From contig DIGF01000019.1 in the NCBI GenBank assembly GCA_002419505.1, forward strand, positions 1-6,301: DNA of 6,301 nt. The letters run 5' to 3'. The first letter of the stretch is position 1. Every line of letters starts with the position of its first letter. Origin of the DNA: Caryophanales bacterium UBA5729. GTDB lineage: Bacteria > Bacillota_I > Bacilli_A > Izemoplasmatales > Hujiaoplasmataceae. A program made the position numbers and the translations under genes. The notes beneath the pieces are model-generated. The model was not told where the DNA came from, searched no databases, and saw only the letters and a program-made list of their open reading frames with translations. Positions 1-5,151 of this stretch are shown here, one piece after another.

Positions 1-447
1 GAAGAGTTTGGATTAAACGCAACGATTGAACATGCGACTGAAGGGCATTTAATTGCTGATTACATAAAAAAACACAACCAAAAATTAATCATCGGACCGA
101 CTTTATGTTCAAAATCCAAATATGAGTTAAGAAATAAAAGTTTCTCTTCAGCTAAGATTTTGAAGGATCATGGCGTTCAATTCGCAATTATGACCGATCA
201 TCCGGTAATTCATTCAGCAAACGCTTTAACTCAAGTAGGAATTTTCGTTAGAGAAGGACTAGAAGAACTAGAAGGCTTTAAAGCGGTAACTATTAACGCT
301 GCCAAAATTAATCAAATTGATCACCGCATTGGTAGTATCGAAGTCGGCAAAGATGCTGATATCGTAATTTGGGATGGGCATCCATTACATTACTTAACTA
401 AAACAAAGATGGTTATGATTAACGGAGAAGTAACTCATAAAAGATAA
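1..447 (+). CDS. Metal-dependent amidohydrolase, imidazolonepropionase-like (C-terminal part, 5' end outside window)
   Basis: The frame is open from base 1 to a TAA at 445-447, giving 148 visible residues. A full protein of this type is usually about 380-400 residues, so more than half lies to the left. The visible part holds the end of the TIM-barrel. It has an EHATEGH segment (residues 10-16), where a His of the active site is expected, and an IMTDHPV segment (63-69), whose Asp66 matches the conserved catalytic/metal Asp of the amidohydrolase superfamily. GSIEVGKDADIVIWDG (about 118-133) is the usual return to the small beta-sandwich domain, and the protein ends in a typical 'ING.V' strand. 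The pattern fits the COG1228-like group of cytoplasmic amidohydrolases. The substrate cannot be named, because many proteins of this group are not true HutI, and no hut or peptide genes lie next to it. A TTG at 160-162 is internal and not a start. Confidence 0.88.
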   Translation, partial: EEFGLNATIEHATEGHLIADYIKKHNQKLIIGPTLCSKSKYELRNKSFSSAKILKDHGVQFAIMTDHPVIHSANALTQVGIFVREGLEELEGFKAVTINAAKINQIDHRIGSIEVGKDADIVIWDGHPLHYLTKTKMVMINGEVTHKR

Positions 448-484
448 AAAAATGGATTTAGCTCTTTAAAAGCTAAATCCATTT
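444..484. terminator. Terminator between convergent genes
   Basis: A perfect 14-bp stem (450-463 with 471-484, core ATGGATTTAGCT) closes a 7-nt loop (464-470). Read on the minus strand, the stem runs into TTTTTTT formed by bases 452-446, which is a good intrinsic terminator for the TauE/SafE gene ending at 488. On the plus strand the tail ATTTACTTTA is only moderately T-rich, so termination of the amidohydrolase gene is likely but weaker. Confidence 0.85.
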
Positions 485-487
485 ACT

Positions 488-1246
488 TTAGATAAAATAT
501 ATTATCGTGAGAGTAATACCATAAACTAGTAAAAAGATTCCGACTAGCCGATTTAAGACAACCTCACTGATCTTGTTGGCAAAGACGCTAGCTAAGTTAG
601 CACCGATAAACGCAGAAACTGAGGCGATAATTACCGGTAATATTTCTGGTTGTTTAATCGCAAAGTGAGTAATAGCTCCAACTAATGCAACAAAAATCAT
701 GATAAATACCGAAGTTCCTACAGCTTTTTTGAGATTGAAACCTAAAAGCATGGTCAGTAAAGCCAAGATAGACAGACCACCACCAACGCCAAACATTCCG
801 CTGGTTAAACCGATAATGATGCTGAAAAAGATTGCGGCTATTACTAAAAATGATTTATTTCGCGTTTTAATCAAGTTTGGATTTGTTTTAACTGGATAGA
901 AAATAAATCTTAAACCCAAAAAGATAACTAAGAAATTGACTGAACTACCCAAGAAACCAGGCTTAAGATCAGCGGATATATAGCTGCCGACAAAGGTAAA
1001 AATAACAATGATAATAGCAATTAACAAAGCGGCTTTGATGTTGATGTTCTTATTTTTTGTATAGATATAGGCGCTTCCTGAAGAGGCGAAAACATCACTA
1101 GCCAAAGCAATGCCAATGGCGATATAAGGATCCATACCTAAAACAGTCACAAACAAGGGCGCGATGATGGTTGCGGCACTTAACCCAACTAAACCAGTCG
1201 CTAAACCCGCTAATAAACCGCCGATGATATAAATAGCTATTTCCAT
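488..1246 (-). CDS. TauE/SafE-family membrane permease (putative anion exporter)
   Basis: This is a 252-residue, almost wholly hydrophobic protein with about eight predicted membrane segments. Its length is normal for the TauE/SafE family (COG0730), whose known members export sulfite, sulfoacetate or related organosulfonates. The family's internal duplication is visible. The second half has GLTSGMFGVGGG (about 145-156) followed by the KKAVGTSVFIM helix. The first half has the matching GLATGLVGLSAATIIAPL (14-31), where the Gly-rich turn is replaced by LSAAT, then IAIGIALASD. A positively charged loop near residues 63-71 and another near 121-131 suggest the cytoplasmic side. The ATG start is preceded by AAGGAT at 1260-1255, 8 nt away. 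The gene lies downstream of ppa on the same strand with a terminator in the 41-bp gap, so it may depend on read-through. I saw no convincing promoter of its own. The substrate is unknown, and no sulfur genes are nearby. Confidence 0.85.
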   Translation of the reverse strand: MEIAIYIIGGLLAGLATGLVGLSAATIIAPLFVTVLGMDPYIAIGIALASDVFASSGSAYIYTKNKNINIKAALLIAIIIVIFTFVGSYISADLKPGFLGSSVNFLVIFLGLRFIFYPVKTNPNLIKTRNKSFLVIAAIFFSIIIGLTSGMFGVGGGLSILALLTMLLGFNLKKAVGTSVFIMIFVALVGAITHFAIKQPEILPVIIASVSAFIGANLASVFANKISEVVLNRLVGIFLLVYGITLTIIYFI

Positions 1247-1263
1247 AAAAAGCCATCCTTAGT

Positions 1264-1289
1264 AAAAAAAACACAAGAGATTGTGTTTT
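1264..1289 (-). terminator. Intrinsic terminator of ppa, overlapping its stop codon
   Basis: On the minus strand, AAAACACAA (1289-1281) pairs over nine bases with TTGTGTTTT (1276-1268) around a 4-nt loop and runs into an uninterrupted T-run to 1264. The ppa stop codon (TAA, 1290-1288) overlaps the first bases of the stem. It lies between ppa and the downstream permease gene, so it should reduce co-transcription. Confidence 0.8.
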
Positions 1290-1791
1290 ATAATTTTTTT
1301 GATATCATTTCTGTGTAGCGTCTTTGACAAGCCTCTATTAACTTGATAGCGTCTTTTTTGTTATAGTAATCCAAAACTTTTACATGATGACCTGGTTCAA
1401 GAATTTTATAGTTTTCAAAGAAAAGTTTAATCTCTCTTAACTGTAATTCTTTAATGTCTTCGAGATCATGAATATGATCGAATCTCGGATCAGCATCCAC
1501 GACAGCGATAATCTTTTGATCTCTTTCTCCGGAATCATACATGTCCAAATAACCCACAACTCTTGCATCAACAATGCAACCAGGAAAAGTTTGCGTAGTT
1601 GCTAACACTAAAATATCTAAAGGATCTCCATCCTCAGCTAAAGTTCTTTCAATAAAACCGTATTCTGCAGGATAAGTCATTTTTGAGTATAAAACTCGGT
1701 TTAACTTAATTTTATTTTGAATCTTATCAACTTCGTACTTGTTCTGAGTTCCCATTGGGATTTCGATTATTGCTTCTATTATACGTGACAT
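1288..1791 (-). CDS. ppa: Inorganic pyrophosphatase, family I
   Basis: This cytoplasmic enzyme hydrolyses pyrophosphate to two phosphates, pulling biosynthetic reactions such as tRNA charging and nucleic acid synthesis forward. Its 167 residues are normal for bacterial family I enzymes. The active site can be read by comparison with the E. coli enzyme: Lys18 and Glu20 (NKYEVDK), Arg32, Tyr40 and Tyr44 (MTYPAEYGF), and the signature DGDPLD with Asp54, Asp56 and Asp59. Asp86, Asp91 and Lys93 follow in DSGERDQK, then Tyr128-Lys129 in FFENYK. All catalytic and metal-binding positions are present, so it should be active and Mg-dependent. The ATG start has the strong site AGGAAAGGA at 1809-1801, 9 nt upstream. 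It is transcribed divergently from the EIIB-like/HPr pair from a near-consensus promoter and ends in its own terminator. Confidence 0.96.
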   Translation of the reverse strand: MSRIIEAIIEIPMGTQNKYEVDKIQNKIKLNRVLYSKMTYPAEYGFIERTLAEDGDPLDILVLATTQTFPGCIVDARVVGYLDMYDSGERDQKIIAVVDADPRFDHIHDLEDIKELQLREIKLFFENYKILEPGHHVKVLDYYNKKDAIKLIEACQRRYTEMISKKL

Positions 1792-1813
1792 ATTATCAAT
1801 TCCTTTCCTAAAA

Positions 1814-1842
1814 ATTATATATTAAATACCTAGTATTTGCAA
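1814..1842 (-). promoter_or_regulatory. Sigma-A-type promoter of ppa
   Basis: On the minus strand, TTGCAA (1842-1837) and a perfect TATAAT (1819-1814) are separated by exactly 17 bp. The expected start point lies just before the AGGAAAGGA ribosome binding site, giving a very short leader. An inverted repeat AAATAC-CTA-GTATTT (1824-1838) fills most of the spacer and could be an operator, though no regulator can be named. Confidence 0.75.
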
Positions 1843-1873
1843 CTTTTATAAGATAAAATATAAATTTATTTCT

Positions 1874-1902
1874 TTGAATATATTTTTTGTTTTTTTTATG
1901 AT
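1874..1902 (+). promoter_or_regulatory. Sigma-A-type promoter of the EIIB-like/HPr unit
   Basis: TTGAAT (1874-1879) and TATGAT (1897-1902) are spaced by 17 bp, with a T-rich spacer. An overlapping alternative -10, TAAAAT (1902-1907), is less well spaced. Transcription would start around 1909, almost at the ribosome binding site GAGGTGAT (1914-1921), so the leader is nearly absent and there is no room for a riboswitch or attenuator. Confidence 0.65.
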
Positions 1903-1924
1903 AAAATATTGAAGAGGTGATAGT

Positions 1925-2314
1925 ATGCAAAACTTCTGGATAAGTTTAGCATTAATCGATTGGCTTAACAATAATTACTGGTGGCCTGTGATATTATTTT
2001 TAGCTTCACTAATTATAATTATCAAGATAATGCTTATTCAACCCCAAAAAAAGAGTAGTGTTGACGGTAGTCGCCACACTGATGAAATTATCGTTAACCT
2101 TGGTGGAATTGATAATATTGAATCAGTTGGCTTAGATGGTAATCGCATTAAATTTTCACTTAAGGAAATTGAATCAGCGAACCTACAAGCCTTTAAGGAT
2201 TTAGGTGCCACCGGAGTTTTTATCTCTGGAAAAAACGTGAAGATGGTATTACCTTTTTCTACAAAACCAATAGTTGATAAAATAAATTCAGATATTAATG
2301 GAGGAAAGTTATGA
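1925..2314 (+). CDS. Membrane-anchored PTS EIIB-like protein lacking the phosphorylatable cysteine
   Basis: This 129-residue protein has two parts. Residues 19-38 form one membrane helix (WWPVILFLASLIIII...), followed by a basic stretch (KK at 42-43) that should keep the rest in the cytoplasm. Residues 52-124 align without gaps to the glucose-type EIIB domain of the sugar phosphotransferase system. Landmarks are LGGIDNI (59-65; EIIB has GGKENI), Arg74 (in EIIB 'CITRLR') and LGATGVFISG (93-102; EIIB LGAAGVVVAG). By this alignment the EIIB phosphocysteine (Cys421 of E. coli PtsG) is Asp71, and the protein has no cysteine at all, so ordinary phosphotransfer to sugar is impossible. There is no EIIC or EIIA domain. 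It has its own promoter, the strong site GAGGTGAT, and a 4-bp ATGA overlap with the HPr gene. I infer a regulatory or scaffold role linked to HPr. A decayed transporter fragment is less likely, because the fold landmarks and translation signals are intact. Confidence 0.8.
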   Translation: MQNFWISLALIDWLNNNYWWPVILFLASLIIIIKIMLIQPQKKSSVDGSRHTDEIIVNLGGIDNIESVGLDGNRIKFSLKEIESANLQAFKDLGATGVFISGKNVKMVLPFSTKPIVDKINSDINGGKL

Positions 2315-2577
2315 TTGATAGTAAGTTTAAAATCACTTATGAAAATGGGTTGCATGCAAGACCCGCTACCAAATTGGTTTCAAAAGCTAATAGTTTCCAA
2401 TCAGAAATGATAATGGAATACCAAGAACAAAAAATTAATATGAAATCAATTATGGGAGTTATGTCATTAGGGATACCAGCAAACAGAACATTTAGAATCA
2501 TATTTAACGGTCCGGATGAAGATGAAGCTTTTAAAGCAATCACTAGAGTTATAAACGAAATCAATGAGATGAAATAA
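2311..2577 (+). CDS. ptsH: Phosphocarrier protein HPr
   Basis: This 88-residue small cytoplasmic carrier relays phosphate from enzyme I to sugar-specific EIIA proteins. The active-site histidine is at the canonical position, His15 in NGLHARPA, with Arg17 beside it. The regulatory serine is also exactly placed, Ser46 in KSIMGVMSLG, so HPr kinase/phosphorylase control of the Gram-positive type is possible. The C-terminal part (FNGPDEDEAFKAI) is the usual last strand and helix. The ATG at 2311 overlaps the TGA of the EIIB-like gene, with GGAGG at 2300-2304 placed 6 nt upstream, so the two should be translationally coupled. Enzyme I (ptsI), often the partner gene, is absent; the next gene is an MFS transporter beyond a terminator. 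It is very probably the genuine HPr. A paralogue dedicated to the neighbouring EIIB-like protein cannot be excluded without the genome. Confidence 0.94.
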   Translation: MIDSKFKITYENGLHARPATKLVSKANSFQSEMIMEYQEQKINMKSIMGVMSLGIPANRTFRIIFNGPDEDEAFKAITRVINEINEMK

Positions 2578-2600
2578 AAAAGCATGAGAATGCTTTTTTA
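2576..2600 (+). terminator. Intrinsic terminator after ptsH
   Basis: A 10-bp stem, AAAAAAGCAT (2576-2585) with ATGCTTTTTT (2590-2599), closes a GAGA tetraloop. It begins at the stop codon of ptsH. Because the A- and T-runs mirror each other it could work on both strands. It sits only 16 bp before the MFS start codon, with no room for a separate promoter after it, so the MFS gene probably relies on read-through or on a promoter inside ptsH. Confidence 0.8.
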
Positions 2601-2615
2601 TCTAGAGGGCAGATT

Positions 2616-3866
2616 ATGGCTAATTTAAAAGATTTCCGCTTACAAATCTTTAAATTTGAAATGTATGGGTTTTTAAAGAGCTTAATGTTTTTTGAACCAT
2701 ATTTAATCATCTACTTAACTATTAGTGGTTTAACATTATTTCAAGTTGGGTTATTGATTTCGATTAGAGAAATTATTATATATATCTTTGAAATACCTTC
2801 TGGGGTAATTGCGGATATGTACGGTAAAAAAGCAGAATTAATCATGTGTTTTATGTTTTACATAATGTCTTTCTTAATGTTTTTCTTCGCTACAAGTTTT
2901 GGTTTATTTGCCGTTGCGATGATTTTATTCGGTCTAGGAGAAGCTTTTAGATCGGGAACCCATAAATCAATGATTATGAGTTTCATAGAAAAAAATGATA
3001 TCGGTGCTTCAAAGACAAAAGTCTATGGCCAAACAAGAGCGATGTCACTAATCGGTTCAATGGTAATGAGCATTATCGCGATTGTCTTTGTCATTTGGTT
3101 GCCGGAAATAAAATACTTATTTCTAATCTCGATAATTCCTTTCTTGCTGAATATGTTGCTGATAGCTTCTTATCCTAAGAGTTTAAATGAAAGAAGAAAG
3201 ACGAATTTTAATTTGAAGGAATTTTTAAAACAAAATGTTGAAAGCGTTAAATACACTTTTAAAGCTAAGAATGTCAGAAAATTAGTGATTGATGAAGGCT
3301 TGTATCAAGCCGGTTATAAGAGCATCAAGGACTACATTCAACCAGTTATTATCGCATTATCAATCACTGCTGGATTAGTTGCTTTTACCAATTTTACTGA
3401 AGAAGAAAACTTAAAAATATACATTGGCCTCATCTATGCTTTCATTTATTTAATCAGTTCTCTAGCAAGCAGATATTCTTATAAAGTCGCCAAAAATGTA
3501 AACCATTATTCTTTTGTTAATATCATGTGGTTTTTATCAGGGGTAGTCGCGTTAATTTTAAGTTTCTTCTTGAATAATTTAATAATAATATTCTTAAGTT
3601 TCATCTTAATCTATGTGTTCTTGAATTTGCGTAAACCAGTGATGATTGAAGAAATCGGCAATAATAGCGATCAAACAAAAAGAGCCAGTGTCCTCAGTAT
3701 TGAGGCGCAACTGGCATCGATTCTCTTGGTTATTTTCGCTCCGATTATCGGCTTTTTAGCTGATCAAAGCTTGCGACTGATGTTTATAGTTGTTGGGGTG
3801 ATGATGTTATCAATTTTCTTATTCAATCAAATTTATAACTTTAAATCAGTGCAATCAAAAAAATGA
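2616..3866 (+). CDS. Major facilitator superfamily transporter, substrate unknown
   Basis: This 416-residue hydrophobic protein has the length and spacing of a 12-helix MFS carrier, with a longer polar loop in the middle (about 187-235, rich in Lys, Arg and Asn) dividing the two halves. MFS motif A is recognisable as GVIADMYGKK (63-72), after helix 2; the usual Asp-Arg is Asp-Met here. GLGEAFRSGTHKSMI (106-120) is the helix-4 motif shared by many Gram-positive drug/multidrug-type MFS proteins. A second-half loop (NFTEEEN, about 259-265) is acidic. The ATG is preceded by the modest site AGAGGG (2604-2609). It ends in TGA, which lies inside the stem of its own terminator. No neighbour points to a substrate. 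Export of a toxic compound and uptake of a small metabolite are both possible, so only the family call is firm. Confidence 0.87.
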   Translation: MANLKDFRLQIFKFEMYGFLKSLMFFEPYLIIYLTISGLTLFQVGLLISIREIIIYIFEIPSGVIADMYGKKAELIMCFMFYIMSFLMFFFATSFGLFAVAMILFGLGEAFRSGTHKSMIMSFIEKNDIGASKTKVYGQTRAMSLIGSMVMSIIAIVFVIWLPEIKYLFLISIIPFLLNMLLIASYPKSLNERRKTNFNLKEFLKQNVESVKYTFKAKNVRKLVIDEGLYQAGYKSIKDYIQPVIIALSITAGLVAFTNFTEEENLKIYIGLIYAFIYLISSLASRYSYKVAKNVNHYSFVNIMWFLSGVVALILSFFLNNLIIIFLSFILIYVFLNLRKPVMIEEIGNNSDQTKRASVLSIEAQLASILLVIFAPIIGFLADQSLRLMFIVVGVMMLSIFLFNQIYNFKSVQSKK

Positions 3867-3878
3867 TTGCATTTTTTT
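3850..3878 (+). terminator. Intrinsic terminator overlapping the end of the MFS gene
   Basis: TGCAATCA (3850-3857) pairs perfectly with TGATTGCA (3864-3871) around an all-A loop (3858-3863) and is followed by seven Ts (3872-3878). The stem contains the last codons and the TGA stop of the MFS gene, and the T-run reaches the stop codon of trpS on the other strand (3877-3879). On the minus strand the tail is not T-rich, so it probably serves mainly the MFS gene. Confidence 0.85.
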
Positions 3879-4872
3879 ATTTTCTACCTAAACCGATTTT
3901 CTTTTTGCATTTGCGCATTTTCTTGAAAGCATAATCGCTTGCTATCGCTAAGCCGCTGTCGAGGATATCTTGTAGTTCCTGTGATTTAATCAACTCAGCG
4001 TGACGATTTTGAATAGGAATTAATAAATCAACCAGTACTTGACCTAAAGCTTCTTTAAAGTCTTTGTAAGATGAATCTTTATATTTATTAACCAGTTCTT
4101 CGATACTCATATCAGTAGCGCTGGCATAGATGGTAAGAAGATTTGCGAGTCCCGGTTGATTAATCGGGTCATAATTGATAACGCCTAAGGAATCAGTTAC
4201 TGCTTGACGAATCTTTCTTCTAATCGAAGCTTCATCATCAAACAAGGAAATATAACCTTTGTCAAACTCATCTGATTTTGACATTTTTTTATTAGGTTCT
4301 TGTAAATCCATTATTCTCGAACCGATTTCTGGAATAAGCGGTTCAGGAACCTTAAAGAAATCACCATAATAATTATTGAATCTTAAAGCGATATCTCTTG
4401 TTAGTTCTAAATGTTGTTTCTGATCTTCACCAACTGGAACATAATCAGCGTCATATAGCAAAATATCGGCTGCCATTAAAGCTGGATAAGTAAATAAAGA
4501 AGAAGTAATCGAAGTGTCTTGTTTTAAAGTTTTGTCTTTATACTGAGTCATTCTTTCTAACTCGCCCATATAAGTGTTAGACTGCAAGATATATCCTAGT
4601 TCAGTATGTTCTTTAATCTCGGATTGGATAAATAGAACAGTTCTGGATTTATCTAAACCACAAGCAATATACATCGCAGCGATATCTAGGGTTCTATTTC
4701 TTAATTCATGAGGTACTTGTCTTGTGGTTATCGCATGCATATCAGCGACAAACAAGAAGAATTCATCTTCTTTTCTAGTTTGTTGAAGTTTTACGAACTG
4801 CTTAATTGCTCCTAAATAATTACCAAGAGTAAGCGTTCCTGTTGGTTTGATACCTGATACAATTCTTTTCAT
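3877..4872 (-). CDS. trpS: Tryptophanyl-tRNA synthetase
   Basis: This cytoplasmic class I synthetase charges tRNA-Trp with tryptophan using ATP. Its 331 residues match the bacterial enzyme (about 325-340). The ATP site is given by PTGTLTLGNYLG (10-21, with TLGN as the HIGH equivalent) and KMSKS (196-200). The Trp pocket segment MAADILLYDADYVPVGEDQ (133-151) has Asp136 in the place of the indole-binding Asp of the Geobacillus enzyme. The dimer-region motif YMGELERMTQ (101-110) is conserved, and the end IGLGRK is the usual C-terminus. The protein contains no tryptophan at all: positions that are Trp in the Geobacillus enzyme are Thr (HAITT) and Tyr (LGYILQ) here. The ATG follows AAGGAGGA (4887-4880) and is controlled by a Trp T-box leader with its own promoter. 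It converges on the MFS gene, with 10 bp between stop codons. Confidence 0.97.
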   Translation of the reverse strand: MKRIVSGIKPTGTLTLGNYLGAIKQFVKLQQTRKEDEFFLFVADMHAITTRQVPHELRNRTLDIAAMYIACGLDKSRTVLFIQSEIKEHTELGYILQSNTYMGELERMTQYKDKTLKQDTSITSSLFTYPALMAADILLYDADYVPVGEDQKQHLELTRDIALRFNNYYGDFFKVPEPLIPEIGSRIMDLQEPNKKMSKSDEFDKGYISLFDDEASIRRKIRQAVTDSLGVINYDPINQPGLANLLTIYASATDMSIEELVNKYKDSSYKDFKEALGQVLVDLLIPIQNRHAELIKSQELQDILDSGLAIASDYAFKKMRKCKKKIGLGRK

Positions 4873-4896
4873 CTTCTAATCCTCCTTCAAATAAAT

Positions 4897-4929
4897 AAAA
4901 AAATCGCCCTTAAAAAAGCAAGGACGATT
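4897..4929 (-). terminator. Regulated terminator of the trpS T-box leader
   Basis: On the minus strand AATCGTCCTT (4929-4920) pairs with AAGGGCGATT (4911-4902), ten pairs with one G-U, around an 8-nt loop. A run of Ts follows to 4897. It sits 14 nt downstream of the nearest T-box bases and before the trpS ribosome binding site, the normal place for the hairpin that forms when tRNA-Trp is charged. Confidence 0.88.
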
Positions 4930-5116
4930 GTATTTAACCGTGGTACCACCTTAGTTCCGAATCAATTTCGGCACTCATATCTTTTAACGCAAGAAGTGCG
5001 GATGTTATTAACATCTCTCATTGGTCCATTCACTAATTAATAAACTAAAGGCTCTCACCAATTGCCTTCTCTCTTTTAAAGTTTATCACTTTAGTTACTC
5101 TTCCAAATCATTGATT
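4897..5116 (-). promoter_or_regulatory. T-box riboswitch (tRNA-Trp sensing) controlling trpS
   Basis: Read on the minus strand, the stem I base TTGG (5106-5103) pairs with CCAA (5024-5021). The specifier loop has AGTA (5099-5096) opposite GAA (5031-5029), the loop-E pair typical of T-boxes, followed directly by the specifier codon TGG (5028-5026) for Trp. Above it ACTAA (5095-5091) pairs with TTAGT (5036-5032), then TAAAC with GTTTA and AAGGC with GCCTT build the upper stem, with AGAGAG and GGTGAGAG elements. Two linker hairpins follow (5015-5001 and 5000-4988), then a stem III-like CCGAA/TTCGG (4971-4957) and the T-box AAGGTGGTACCACGG (4952-4938). Uncharged tRNA-Trp should pair through its anticodon and its ACCA or GCCA end with UGGU (4948-4945), stabilise the antiterminator, and allow trpS transcription. 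The 5' boundary is inferred from the promoter. Confidence 0.93.
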
Positions 5117-5122
5117 TAAAAT

Positions 5123-5151
5123 ATTATAGCATGATTAAGAATTAATGACAA
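5123..5151 (-). promoter_or_regulatory. Sigma-A-type promoter of trpS
   Basis: TTGTCA (5151-5146) and a perfect TATAAT (5128-5123) are 17 bp apart on the minus strand. The -35 box and part of the spacer lie inside the last codons of pepF, whose stop is at 5137-5135. The start point would be near 5116, just before the T-box stem I, which fits the leader. A 13-bp dyad AAATCA-T-TGATTT (5105-5117) covers the expected start point. Confidence 0.82.

Noticed and set aside
160..447. A 95-residue protein starting at TTG 160
   Set aside because: The same frame is open to base 1 and encodes conserved amidohydrolase sequence upstream (EHATEGH), so the TTG is an internal Leu codon of a larger gene.
1287..1292. 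TATAAA on the minus strand as a -10 box for the TauE/SafE gene
   Set aside because: No acceptable -35 box lies 16-18 bp upstream, and the hexamer overlaps the ppa stop and terminator, so the match is probably from A/T richness.
2038..2585. Antisense open frames over the EIIB-like and HPr genes
   Set aside because: They lie opposite two genes with clear domain matches and good ribosome binding sites, and their translations show no family features.
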